Source: Eriocheir sinensis
Lineage: Eukaryota > Arthropoda > Malacostraca > Decapoda > Varunidae
Assembly: GCF_024679095.1 (NCBI RefSeq)
Contig: NC_066531.1
Location: forward strand, 7,794,115-7,858,114
DNA length: 64,000 nt
Direction of reading: 5' to 3'
How positions within the stretch are numbered: position 1 is the stretch's first letter; each line of letters opens with the position of its first letter. Positions 14,101 through 26,215 of the stretch are shown here, in pieces. The position numbers and the translations under genes are program-made. Under the pieces are notes generated by a model. That model was not told the DNA's origin. It saw nothing but the letters and a program-made list of their open reading frames with translations, and made no database searches.

Positions 14101-17100
14101 AAGGGAAGGAATGGAGAGCTGAGGAAGGGAAGGAATGGAGAGCTGGAGGAAGGAAGGAATGGAGAGCTGGAGGAAGGGAAGGAATGGAGAGCTGGAGGAA
14201 GGGAAGTGAATGGAGAGCTGGAGGAAGGGAAGGAATGGAGAGCTGGAGGAAGGGAAGGAATGGAGCTGGAGGAAGGGAAGGAATGGAGAGCTGGAGGAAG
14301 GAAGTGAATGGAGAGCTGGAGGAAGGAAGGAATGGAGAGCTGGAGGAAGGGAAGGAATGGAGAGCTGGAGGAAGGGAAGGAATGGAGAGCTGGAGGAAGG
14401 AAGTGAATGGAGAGCTGGAGGAAGGGAAGGAATGGAGAGCTGGAGGAAGGAAGTGAATGGAGAGCAGGAGGAAGGGAAGGAATGGAGAGCTGGAGGAAGG
14501 GAAGGAATGGAGAGCTGGAGGAAGGGAAGGAATGGAGAGCTGAGGAAGGAAGGAATGGAGAGCTGGAGGAAGGAAGGAATGGAGAGCTGGAGGAAGGGAA
14601 GGAATGGAGAGCTGGAGGAAGGAAGGAATGGAGAGCTGGAGGAAGGGAAGGAATGGAGCTGGAGGAAGGGAAGGAATGGAGCTGGAGGAAGGGAAGGAAT
14701 GGAGAGCTGGAGGAAGGAAGGAATGGAGAGCTGGAGGAAGGGAAGGAATGGAGAGCTGAGGAAGGGAAGGAATGGAGAGCTGGAGGAAGGAAGGGAATGG
14801 AGAGCTGGAGGAAGGGAAGGAATGGAGAGCTGGAGGAAGGGAAGGAATGGAGAGCTGGAGGAAGGGAAGGAATGGAGAGCTGGAGGAAGGGAAGGAATGG
14901 AGCTGGAGGAAGGGAAGGAATGGAGAGCTGGAGGAAGGAAGGAATGGAGCTGGAGGAAGGGAAGGAATGGAGAGCTGGAGGAAGGAAGGAATGGAGAGCT
15001 GGAGGAAGGGAAGGAATGGAGAGCTGAGGAAGGGAAGGAATGGAGAGCTGAGGAAGGGAAGGAATGGAGAGCTGGAGGAAGGAAGGAATGGAGAGCTGGA
15101 GGAAGGGAAGGAAGATGGAGAGGAAGGAAGGAATGGAGAGCTGGAGGAAGGAAGGAATGGAGCTGGAGGAAGGGAAGGAATGGAGAGCTGAGGAAGGGAA
15201 GGAATGGAGAGCTGGAGAAGGGAAGTGAATGGAGAGCTGGAGGAAGGGAAGGAATGGAGAGCTGGAGGAAGGGAAGTGAATGGAGAGCTGGAGGAAGGAA
15301 GGAATGGAGAGCTGGAGGAAGGGAAGGAATGGAGCTGGAGGAAGGGAAGGAATGGAGAGCAGGAGGAAGGGAAGGAATGGAGAGCTGGAGGAAGGAAGGA
15401 ATGGAGAGGAGGAAGGGAAGGAATGGAGAGCTGAGGAAGGAAGGAATGGAGAGCTGGAGGAAGGAAGGAATGGAGAGCTGGAGGAAGGGAAGGAATGGAG
15501 CTGGAGGAAGGGAAGGAATGGAGAGCTGGAGGAAGGGAAGGAATGGAGAGCTGGAGGAAGGAAGTGAATGGAGAGCTGGAGGAAGGAAGGAATGGAGAGC
15601 TGGAGGAAGGGAAGGAATGGAGAGCTGAGGAAGGGAAGGAATGGAGAGCTGGAGGAAGGGAAGGAATGGAGAGCTGGAGGAAGGGAAGGAATGGAGAGCT
15701 GGAGGAAGGGAAGGAATGGAGAGCTGAGGAAGGAAGGAATGGAGCTGGAGGAAGGGAAGGAATGGAGAGCTGGAGGAAGGGAAGGAATGGAGAGCTGGAG
15801 GAAGGGAAGGAATGGAGAGCTGGAGGAAGGGAAGGAATGGAGAGCTGGAGGAAGGGAAGGAATGGAGAGCTGGAGGAAGGAAGGAATGGAGAGCTGAGGA
15901 AGGGAAGTGAATGGAGAGCTGGAGGAAGGGAAGGAATGGAGCTGGAGGAAGGGAAGGAATGGAGAGCTGGAGGAAGGGAAGGAATGGAGAGCTGGAGGAA
16001 GGGAAGGAATGGAGAGCTGGAGGAAGGGAAGGAATGGAGAGCTGGAGGAAGGGAAGGAATGGAGAGCTGGAGGAAGGGAAGGAATGGAGAGCTGGAGGAA
16101 GGGAAGGAATGGAGCTGAGGAAGGGAAGGAATGGAGAGCTGAGGAAGGGAAGGAATGGAGCTGGAGGAAGGGAAGGAATGGAGAGCAGGAGGAAGGGAAG
16201 GAATGAGAGCTGGAGGAAGGAAGTGAATGGAGAGCAGGAGGAAGGGAAGGAATGGAGAGCTGGAGGAAGGGAAGGAATGGAGAGCTGGAGGAAGGGAAGG
16301 AATGGAGAGCTGGAGGAAGGAAGGAATGGAGAGCTGGAGGAAGGGAAGGAATGGAGAGCTGGAGGAAGGAAGGAATGGAGAGCTGGAGGAAGGAAGGAAT
16401 GAGCTGGAGGAAGGGAAGTGAATGGAGAGCTGGAGGAAGGGAAGGAATGGAGAGCTGGAGGAAGGGAAGGAATGGAGAGCTGGAGGAAGGGAAGGAATGG
16501 AGAGCTGGAGGAAGGGAAGGAATGGAGAGCTGGAGGAAGGGAAGGAATGGAGAGCTGGAGGAAGGGAAGGAATGGCGAGCTGGAGGAAGGGAAGGAATGG
16601 AGAGCTGAGGAAGGGAAGGAATGGAGAGCTGGAGGAAGGAAGGAATGGAGAGCTGGAGGAAGGGAAGGAATGGAGAGCTGGAGGAAGGGAAGGAATGGAG
16701 AGCTGGAGGAAGGGAAGGAATGGAGAGCTGGAGGAAGGAAGGAATGGAGAGCTGGAGGAAGGGAAGGAATGGAGCAGGAGGAAGGGAAGGAATGGAGAGC
16801 TGGAGGAAGGAAGGAATGGAGAGCTGGAGGAAGGAAGGAATGGAGAGCTGAGGAAGGAAGGAATGGAGAGCTGGAGGAAGGAAGGAATGGAGAGCTGGAG
16901 GAAGGGAAGTGAATGGAGAGCTGGAGGAAGGGAAGGAATGGAGAGCTGGAGGAAGGGAAGGAATGGAGAGCTGGAGGAAGGAAGGAATGGAGAGCTGGAG
17001 GAAGGGAAGGAATGGAGAGCTGGAGGAAGGAAGGAATGGAGAGCTGGAGGAAGGGAAGGAATGGAGAGCTGGAGGAAGGGAAGGAATGGAGAGCTGGAGG

Positions 17101-20100
17101 AAGGGAAGGAATGGAGAGCTGGAGGAAGGGAAGGAATGGAGAGCTGGAGGAAGGAAGGAATGGAGCTGAGGAAGGAAGTGAATGGAGAGCTGGAGGAAGG
17201 GAAGGAATGGAGAGCTGAGGAAGGGAAGGAATGGAGAGCTGGAAGGAAGGAAGAAGGAAGGAAGGAATGAGAGAAGGGAAGGAATGGAGAGCTGGAGGAA
17301 GGGAAGGAATGGAGAGCTGGAGGAAGGAAGTGGAGAGCTGGAGGAAGGAAGGAATGGAGAGCTGGAGGAAGGGAAGGAATGGAGAGCTGGAGGAAGGGAA
17401 GGAATGGAGAGCTGGAGGAAGGAAGGAATGGAGAGCTGGAGGAAGGGAATGGAGAGCTGGAGGAAGGAAGGAATGGAGAGCTGAGGAAGGGAAGGAATGG
17501 AGAGCTGGAGGAAGGGAAGGAATGGAGAGCTGGAGGAAGGAAGGAATGGAGCTGGAGGAAGGAAGGAATGGAGAGCTGAGGAAGGAAGGAATGGAGAGCT
17601 GGAGGAAGGAAGGAATGGAGAGCTGGAGGAAGGGAAGGAATGGAGAGCTGGAGGAAGGAAGGAATGGAGCTGGAGGAAGGGAAGGAATGGAGAGCTGGAG
17701 GAAGGAAGGAATGGAGAGCTGGAGGAAGGAATGGAGAGCTGGAGGAAGGGAAGGAATGGAGAGGAAGGAATGGAGAGCTGGAGGAAGGGAAGGAATGGAG
17801 AGCTGGAGGAAGGGAAGGAATGGAGAGCTGGAGGAAGGGAAGGAATGGAGAGCTGGAGGAAGGGAAGGAATGGAGCAGGAGGAAGGGAAGTGAATGGAGA
17901 GCTGAGGAAGGGAAGGGAATGGAGAGCTGGAGGAAGGAAGGAATGGAGAGCTGGAGGAAGGAAGTGAATGGAGAGCTGGAGGAAGGGAAGGAATGGAGAG
18001 CTGGAGGAAGGGAAGGAATGGAGAGCTGGAGGAAGGAAGGAATGGAGAGCTGGAGGAAGGGAAGGAATGGAGAGCTGGAGGAAGGGAAGGAATGGAGAGC
18101 TGGAGGAAGGGAAGGAATGGAGAGCTGAGGAAGGAAGGAATGGAGAGCTGGAGGAAGGGAAGGAATGGAGAGCTGGAGGAAGGGAAGGAATGAGAGCTGG
18201 AGGAAGGAAGGAATGGAGAGCTGGAGGAAGGGAAGTGAATGGAGAGCTGGAGGAAGGGAAGGAATGGAGAGCTGGAGGAAGGGAAGGAATGGAGAGCTGA
18301 GGAAGGGAAGGAATGGAGAGCTGGAGGAAGGAAGGAATGGAGCTGGAGGAAGGGAAGGGAATGGAGAGCTGGAGGAAGGAAGGAATGGAGAGCTGGAGGA
18401 AGGGAAGGAATGAGAGCTGAGGAAGGAAGTGAATGGAGAGCTGGAGGAAGGGAAGGAATGGAGAGCTGGAGGAAGGAAGGAATGGAGAGCTGGAGGAAGG
18501 GGAGAATGGAGAGCTGGAGGAAGGAAGTGAATGGAGAGCTGGAGGAAGGGAAGGAATGGAGAGCTGGAGGAAGGAAGGAATGGAGAGCTGGAGGAAGGGA
18601 AGGAATGGAGAGCTGAGGAAGGAAGGAATGGAGAGCTGGAGGAAGGGAAGGAATGGAGAGCTGGAGGAAGGGAAGGAATGGAGAGCTGGAGGAAGGGAAG
18701 GAATGGAGAGCTGGAGGAAGGAAGGAATGGAGAGCTGGAGGAAGGAAGGAATGGAGAGCTGGAGGAAGGAAGGAATGGAGAGCTGGAGGAAGGGAAGGAA
18801 TGGAGAGCTGGAGGAAGGAAGGAATGGAGAGCTGGAGGAAGGGAAGGAATGGAGAGCTGGAGGAAGGGAAGGAATGGAGCTGGAGGAAGGGAAGGAATGG
18901 AGAGCTGGAGGAAGGGAAGGAATGGAGAGCTGGAGGAAGGGAAGGAATGGAGAGCTGGAGGAAGGGAAGGAATGGAGAGCTGGAGGAAGGGAAGGAATGG
19001 AGCTGGAGGAAGGGAAGGAATGGAGAGCTGGAGGAAGGGAAGGAATGGAGCTGGAGGAAGGGAAGGAATGGAGAGCTGGAGGAAGGAAGTGAATGGAGAG
19101 CTGGAGGAAGGGAAGGAATGGAGAGCTGGAGGAAGGGAAGGAATGGAGAGCTGGAGGAAGGGAAGTGAATGAGAGCTGGAGGAAGGAAGGAATGGAGAGC
19201 TGGAGGAAGGGAAGGAATGGAGAGCTGGAGGAAGGGAAGGAATGGAGAGCTGGAGGAAGGGAAGGAATGGAGAGCTGGAGGAAGGGAAGGAATGGAGAGC
19301 TGGAGGAAGGGAAGGAATGGAGAGCTGGAGGAAGGAAGGAATGGAGAGCTGGAGGAAGGAAGGAATGGAGAGCTGGAGGAAGGAAGGAATGGAGAGCTGG
19401 AGGAAGGAAGGAATGGAGAGCTGGAGGAAGGGAAGGAATGGAGAGGAGGAAGGAAGTGAATGGAGAGCTGGAGGAAGGGAAGGAATGGAGAGCTGGAGGA
19501 AGGAAGGAATGGAGAGCTGGAGGAAGGGAAGGAATGGAGAGCTGAGGAAGGGAATGGAGAGTTGGAGGAAGGGAAGGAATGGAGAGCTGAGGAAGGGGAA
19601 GGAATGGAGAGCTGGAGGAAGGGAAGGAATGGAGAGCTGGAGGAAGGAAGGAATGGAGAGCTGGAGGAAGGGAAGGAATGAAGGAGAGCTGGAGGAAGGG
19701 AAGGAATGGAGAGCTGGAGGAAGGGAAGTGAATGGAGAGCTGGAGGAAGGGAAGGAATGGAGAGCTGAGGAAGGAAGGAATGGAGAGCTGGAAGGAAGGG
19801 AAGGAATGGAGAGCTGAGGAAGGAAGTGAATGGAGAGCTGGAGGAAGGAAGGAATGGAGAGCTGGAGGAAGGGAAGGAATGGAGAGCTGGAGGAAGGGAA
19901 GGAACAGAGCTGGAGGAAGGGAAGGAATGGAGAGCTGAGGAAGGGAAGGAATGGAGAGCTGGAGGAAGGAATGGAGAGCTGGAGGAAGGGAAGGAATGGA
20001 GAGCTGGAGGAAGGGAAGTGAATGGAGAGCTGAGGAAGGAAGGAATGGAGAGCTGGAGGAAGGGAAGTGAATGGAGAGCTGGAGGAAGGGAAGGAATGGA

Positions 20101-23100
20101 GAGCTGGAGGAAGGGAAGGAATGGAGCTGGAGGAAGGAAGTGAATGGAGAGCTGGAGGAAGGAAGGAATGGAGAGCTGGAGGAAGGGAAGGAATGGAGAG
20201 CTGAGGAAGGAAGGAATGGAGAGCTGGAGGAAGGGAAGGAATGGAGAGCTGGAGGAAGGAAGGAATGGAGAGCTGGAGGAAGGAAGTGAATGGAGAGCTG
20301 GAGGAAGGGAAGGAATGGAGCTGAGGAAGGAAGGAATGGAGAGCTGGAGGAAGGGAAGGAATGGAGAGCTGGAGGAAGGGAAGGAATGGAGAGCTGGAGG
20401 AAGGGAAGGAATGGAGAGCTGGAGGAAGGGAAGGGAATGGAGAGCTGGAGGAAGGGAAGGAATGGAGAGCTGGAGGAAGGAAGGAATGGAGAGCTGGAGG
20501 AAGGGAAGGAATGGAGAGCTGGAGGAAGGGAAGGAATGGAGAGCTGGAGGAAGGGAAGGAATGAGAGCTGGAGGAAGGGAAGGAATGGAGAGCTGGAGGA
20601 AGGGAAGGAATGGAGAGCTGGAGGAAGGAAGGAATGGAGAGCTGGAGGAAGGGAAGGAATGGAGAGCTGGAGGAAGGGAAGGAATGGAGAGCTGGAGGAA
20701 GGGAAGGAATGGAGAGCTGGAGGAAGGGAAGGAATGGAGAGCTGGAGGAAGGGAAGTGAATGGAGAGCTGGAGGAAGGGAAGGAATGAGAGCTGGAGGAA
20801 GGGAAGGAATGGAGAGCTGGAGGAAGGGAAGGAATGGAGAGCTGAGGAAGGGAAGTGAATGGAGAGCTGGAGGAAGGGAAGGAATGGAGCTGGAGGAAGG
20901 GAAGGAATGGAGAGCTGGAGGAAGGAAGGAATGGAGAGGAGGAAGGGAAGGAATGGAGAGCTGGAGGAAGGGAAGGAATGGAGAGCTGGAGGAAGGAAGG
21001 AATGGAGAGCTGGAGGAAGGGAATGGAGAGCTGGAGGAAGGGAAGGAGAGCTGGAGGAAGGAAGTGAATGGAGAGGAGGAAGGAAGGAATGGAGAGCTGG
21101 AGGAAGGGAAGGAATGGAGAGCTGGAGGAAGGGAAGGAATGGAGCTGGAGGAAGGGAAGGAATGGAGAGCTGGAGGAAGGGAAGGAATGGAGAGCTGGAG
21201 GAAGGGAAGTGAATGGAGAGCTGGAGGAAGGGAAGGAATGGAGAGCTGGAGGAAGGAAGGAATGGAGAGCTGGAGGAAGGGAAGGAATGGAGAGCTGAGG
21301 AAGGGAAGTGAATGGAGAGCTGGAGGAAGGAAGGAATGGAGAGCTGAGGAAGGAAGGAATGGAGAGCTGGAGGAAGGGAAGTGAATGGAGAGCTGGAGGA
21401 AGGAAGGAATGGAGCTGGAGGAAGGGAAGGAATGGAGAGCTGGAGGAAGGGAAGGAATGGAGCTGGAGGAAGGAAGTGAATGGAGAGCTGGAGGAAGGGA
21501 AGGAATGAGCTGGAGGAAGGGAAGGAATGGAGAGCTGGAGGAAGGGAAGGAATGGAGCTGGAGGAAGGAAGGAATGGAGAGCTGGAGGAAGGGAAGGAAT
21601 GGAGAGCTGGAGGAAGGGAAGGAATGGAGAGCTGGAGGAAGGGAAGGAATGGAGAGCTGGAGGAAGGGAAGTGAATGGAGAGCTGGAGGAAGGGAAGGAA
21701 TGGAGAGCTGGAGGAAGGGAAGGAATGGAGAGCTGGAGGAAGGGAAGGAATGGAGAGCTGGAGGAAGGGAAGGAATGGAGAGCTGGAGGAAGGGAAGGGA
21801 ATGGAGAGCTGGAGGAAGGGAAGGAATGGAGAGCTGGAGGAAGGGAAGTGAATGGAGAGCTGGAGGAAGGGAAGGAATGGAGAGCTGGAGGAAGGGAAGG
21901 AATGGAGAGCTGGAGGAAGGGAAGGAATGGAGAGCTGGAGGAAGGGAAGTGAATGGAGAGCTGGAGGAAGGAAGGAATGGAGAGCTGAGGAAGGGAAGGA
22001 ATGGAGAGCTGGAGGAAGGGAAGGAATGGAGAGCTGGAGGAAGGGAAGGAATGGAGAGCTGAGGAAGGGAAGTGAATGGAGAGCTGGAGGAAGGGAAGGA
22101 ATGGAGGAAGGAAGGAAGAGAGCTGGAGGAAGGAAGGAATGGAGAGCTGGAGGAAGGGAATGGAGAGCTGGAGGAAGGGAAGGAATGAGAGCTGGAGGAA
22201 GGGAAGGAATGGAGAGCTGGAGGAAGGGAAGGAATGGAGAGCTGGAGGAAGGAAGTGAATGGAGAGCTGGAGGAAGGAAGTGAATGGAGAGCTGGAGGAA
22301 GGAAGGAATGGAGAGCTGGAGGAAGGGAAGTGAATGGAGAGCTGGAGGAAGGGAAGGAATGGAGAGCTGGAGGAAGGAAGGAATGGAGAGCTGGAGGAAG
22401 GGAAGGAATGGAGAGCTGGAGGAAGGGAAGGAATGGAGAGCTGGAGGAAGGGAAGTGAATGGAGAGCTGGAGAAGGGAAGGAATGGAGAGCTGGAGGAAG
22501 GAAGGAATGGAGAGCTGGAGGAAGGGAAGGAATGGAGAGCTGGAGGAAGGGAAGGAATGGAGAGCTGGAGGAAGGGAAGGAATGGAGAGCTGGAGGAAGG
22601 GAAGGAATGGAGAGCTGGAGGAAGGAATGGAGAGCTGGAGGAAGGGAAGGAATGGAGAGCTGGAGGAAGGGAAGTGAATGGAGAGCTGGAGGAAGGGAAG
22701 GAATGGAGAGCTGGAGGAAGGAAGGAATGGAGAGCTGGAGGAAGGGAAGGAATGGAGAGCTGGAGGAAGGGAAGGAATGGAGAGCTGGAGGAAGGGAAGG
22801 AATGGAGAGCTGAGGAAGGAAGGAATGGAGAGCTGGAGGAAGGGAAGGAATGGAGAGCTGGAGGAAGGAAGGAATGGAGAGCTGGAGGAAGGAAGGAATG
22901 GAGCTGGAGGAAGGGAAGTGAATGGAGAGCTGGAGGAAGGAAGGAATGGAGCTGGAGGAAGGAAGGGAATGGAGAGCTGGAGGAAGGGAAGGAATGGAGA
23001 GCTGGAGGAAGGGAAGTGAATGGAGAGCTGGAGGAAGGAAGGAATGGAGAGCTGGAGGAAGGGAAGGAATGGAGAGCTGGAGGAAGGGAAGGAATGGAGA

Positions 23101-24593
23101 GCTGGAGGAAGGAAGTGAATGGAGAGCTGGAGGAAGGGAAGGAATGGAGAGCTGGAGGAAGGAAGGAATGGAGAGCTGGAGGAAGGGAAGGAATGGAGAG
23201 CTGAGGAAGGAAGGAATGGAGAGCTGGAGGAAGGAAGTGAATGGAGCTGGAGGAAGGGAAGGAATGGAGAGCTGGAGGAAGGGAAGGAATGGAGAGCTGG
23301 AGGAAGGAAGGAATGGAGAGCTGGAGGAAGGAAGTGAATGGAGAGCTGGAGGAAGGGAAGGAATGGAGAGCTGGAGGAAGGGAAGGAATGGAGAGCTGGA
23401 GGAAGGAAGGAATGGAGAGCTGGAGGAAGGGAAGTGAATGGAGAGCTGAGGAAGGAAGGAATGGAGAGCTGGAGGAAGGGAAGGGAATGGAGAGCTGGAG
23501 GAAGGGAAGGAATGGAGAGCTGGAGGAAGGGAAGGAATGGAGAGCTGGAGGAAGGAAGGAATGGAGAGCTGGAGGAAGGGAAGGAATGAGAGCTGAGGAA
23601 GGGAAGGAATGGAGAGCTGGAGGAAGGGAAGGAATGGAGAGCTGGAGGAAGGAAGTGAATGGAGAGCTGGAGGAAGGGAAGGAATGGAGAGCTGGAGGAA
23701 GGAAGGAATGGAGAGCTGGAGGAAGGGAAGGAATGGAGAGCTGGAGGAAGGGAAGGAATGGAGAGCTGGAGGAAGGAAGGAATGGAGAGCTGAGGAAGGG
23801 AAGGAATGGAGAGCTGGAGGAAGGGAAGGAATGGAGAGCTGGAGGAAGGGAAGTGAATGGAGAGCTGAGGAAGGGAAGTGAATGGAGAGCTGGAGGAAGG
23901 GAAGTGAATGGAGAGCTGGAGGAAGGGAAGGAATGGAGAGCTGGAGGAAGGGAAGGAATGGAGAGCTGGAGGAAGGAAGGAATGGAGAGCTGGAGGAAGG
24001 AAGGAATGGAGCTGGAGGAAGGGAAGGAATGGAGAGCTGAGGAAGGGAAGGAATGGAGAGCTGAGGAAGGGAAGGAATGGAGAGCTGGAGGAAGGAAGGA
24101 ATGGAGAGCTGGAGGAAGGGAAGGAATGGAGCTGGAGGAAGGGAAGTGAATGGAGAGCTGGAGGAAGGAAGGAATGGAGAGCTGGAGGAAGGGAAGGAAT
24201 GGAGAGCTGGAGGAAGGGAAGGAATGGAGAGCTGGAGGAAGGAAGGAATGGAGAGCTGGAGGAAGTGAATGGAGAGCTGAGGAAGGGAAGTGAATGGAGA
24301 GCTGGAGGAAGGAAGGAATGGGAATGGAGGAAGGGAAGGAATGGAGAGCTGGAGGAAGGGAAGGAATGGAGAGCTGGAGGAAGGAAGGAATGGAGAGCTG
24401 GAGGAAGGGAAGGAATGGAGAGCTGGAGGAAGGGAAGGAATGGAGAGCTGGAGGAAGGAAGTGAATGGAGAGCTGAGGAAGGGAAGGAATGGAGAGCTGG
24501 AGGAAGGAAGTGAATCGAGAGCTGGAGGAAGGGAAGTGAATCTAGAGCTGCAGGAAGGGAAGTGGAAAAAAGCGAATGGAAAGCAGGAGGGGG
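2158..24593 (+). repeat. 22.4-kb minisatellite, 24/25-bp purine-rich monomer
   Basis: One tandem array fills this interval. The monomer is made of GGAATGG, AGAGCTGG and AGGAAGG(G)AA; the two common lengths are 24 bp (GGAAGGAA junction) and 25 bp (GGAAGGGAA junction). A third variant has GTGAATGG in place of GGAATGG, and there are rarer shortened units (GCTGAGG, AATGAGAGC, AATGGAGCTGG). Length divided by about 24.6 bp gives roughly 900 copies; this is an estimate, not a count. The plus strand is almost only G and A apart from the AGCT and AATG positions. The pyrimidine strand of the monomer contains no TAA, TAG or TGA in any frame, so very long open frames appear on the minus strand, including one of about 7,500 codons. 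Because monomer lengths differ by one base the frame rotates constantly, so I regard these frames as compositional and not coding. Units at the outer edges (2160-2320, 3290-3540 and 24500-24593) are the most diverged. Confidence 0.97.
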
Positions 24594-24643
24594 ATGTAAT
24601 AGGAAAAAGAAGTGGTTAGTGGTTCCTTGTTTAACGGTCATGT

Positions 24644-24903
24644 AACTCTTTGGATGGAGAAGGTAAGAAGAAGAGGGAGTTGGAAATAATGGGGTATCTA
24701 TTTTAACTTTATTGATGGAGAGGCAAAGAAAAACAGGAGCTTGAAAATAATTGTGCTACTTATTCCAACTTTTTGGATGGAGACGGTAAGAAAAAAAAGT
24801 TGAATGGAAAGAAAATATTGTGGTGCCCTAATTTAACTTCTGATTGAGAGGTAAACATAAATTGGCCTGGTAAAAAAACATTGGGATACTTATTTTTATT
24901 GGC
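24644..24903 (+). repeat. Right flank: about four copies of the ~62-bp tandem repeat
   Basis: Units begin at about 24644, 24705, 24767 and 24835, so spacing is 61, 62 and 68 bp. Each starts with AACTYTTT then GATGGAGA, followed by GGTAAGAA or GGCAAAGAA, a TTGRAAATAA block and a TATTT or ACTTATT end. They are diverged from each other. Matching units lie left of the minisatellite at 2019-2140. Confidence 0.7.
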
Positions 24904-24959
24904 GTCACAGACGCCGAACAACAGATTGTCCATCTTGTTGTTCTCTTCAAGTTGTTTTC

Positions 24960-25067
24960 CTATATAATAATGTCTTGGCCTCTGGCGTTGGTAGGCCTTC
25001 ATAGTAGGGCCTGATGGTCGCCCCGTTGTGACTCAGGCAAGTGTTTATAGTGGCGCCATCTTTACTT
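24960..25067 (-). mobile_element. Tail fragment of the tRNA-derived SINE
   Basis: Read on the minus strand, the order GATGGCGCCACTATAAA, CACTTGCCTG, then GGCCTACCAACGCCAGAGG and CCAAGACAT matches the downstream half of the full-length SINE at 61590-61925. The tRNA-like head is missing. The GATGGCGCCACTATAAA block is the best-conserved piece. Confidence 0.7.
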
Positions 25068-25753
25068 TTCAGCATTTTCCATAGGAGTAAAAGAAAAATA
25101 TAATATGAGATAAATATAGGGGAGACCGAATGAGAGGAGGAGGAGGGATGTGATAATGAAGGTGGATAAAGTAAATGATGATAAAGTGACGGAATATGAG
25201 AGAAATAAATAAAAGAATAAAAAAATAAACATAAAAATAAAATAAAACGAATACAGTGGACAAACTAGAACAGGGAAATCAAAACCAGTAAAAAAAAAAC
25301 AGCATAACAATAGAATAGAGAGGAAGAATAGAATGAAACAGATGTAAAGCAGAACAGTATAATACTAATAATAAAAGTTAGGAACAGGATACTGTTGCCA
25401 GGTGGTGTGTGTGTGTGTGTGTGTGTGTGTGGTCATTAACAGTAAGGTCAGGGGAGGTAGGCAGAAAGGTGTGTGTATGAGGTTGGCTGGGTCAGGTAAG
25501 GTCAGGTGTTGTCAGGTATATCAGACCTTGAGAGGGAGAGAGAATAATAGGGTAGGAGGGGAAGAAGGGATAACGGGGAGGAGTAGGGGATTAAAAAAGA
25601 GAGTGAGGAAAGGAGAGGCGAAGAGAAAGAGGGAAAGGTAAAGGGGAAGAATGGGCAGGAGAGGAGAGTGAGGGAGTGATGTAGATAGGGGTGGATATAG
25701 AGGAAGGGGATGAAGAGAGGGAGGTGGGTCATGGGAGTCGTTCATAACCGTTT
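25068..25753. other. A-rich then purine-rich non-coding stretch with a (GT)14 run
   Basis: No gene is visible. A (GT)n run occupies about 25404-25431. From 25510 to 25735 the plus strand is strongly G/A-rich without a clear period, which keeps the minus strand open but without recognisable protein. Confidence 0.5.
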
Positions 25754-26019
25754 TTGTCATTTTTAACCCAAAGTCCCGAGCAGTCGCAGATAAGGTCATT
25801 GGTGTCGAGGCGAGCAGACGAGACGTTGTCCTCCACATCTCCATACCTCTCCCGCCTTCCCTCCATCAGTAACGAGTTATACCTCCATCTCGAGTCCCTC
25901 AATCTCTCCACACCTACCATCAGTAAGCCTCGACCCATGTCCCTGCTGCCCCTGAGTCCCCCAGTGCCTCGTCTGCGCCTCCCACTTACTCCCTTTGCTC
26001 TAAGGTTCATTCCCCGAGC

Positions 26020-26215
26020 CTCCCCCTACCTCCCATATCACCCTCATCACCAGCACAGCCTTCCCCCAGCATCCACCCTTTAGCATCCGTCCAATTTTCC
26101 ACCAGCATTCCTCAGCACCCCATATCACCCGATAAACCTTCCCCCAGCATTCCCCAACACCCCATATCGCCCTCCCAGCCTTCTCCCAGCATCCCTCTCC
26201 ACCCAAGAGATCCCC
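26020..26215 (+). repeat. C-rich degenerate tandem repeat, about 38-40 bp
   Basis: CCCATATCRCC, then AGCCTTCYCCCAGCAT, recur three to four times with small insertions. The repeat overlaps the start of an exon-like open frame, which lowers confidence in coding there. Confidence 0.5.

Noticed and set aside
2341..24619. Dozens of plus-strand frames reading ESWRKEGM-like repeats
   Set aside because: Shadows of the same minisatellite; they end wherever GTGA or GGAATGAG variants bring a stop into frame.
2133..24641. Minus-strand open frame of about 7,500 codons (and a 2,345-codon frame at 2080-9117)
   Set aside because: The repeat unit has no stop triplet in any minus-strand frame, and units of 24 and 25 nt rotate the frame. 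The translation is a compositional artefact, not a protein.
25754..26083. 109-codon plus-strand frame as a gene
   Set aside because: Proline/serine/leucine-rich translation of C-rich DNA that merges into a degenerate repeat; no domain, weaker than the neighbouring exon-like frame.
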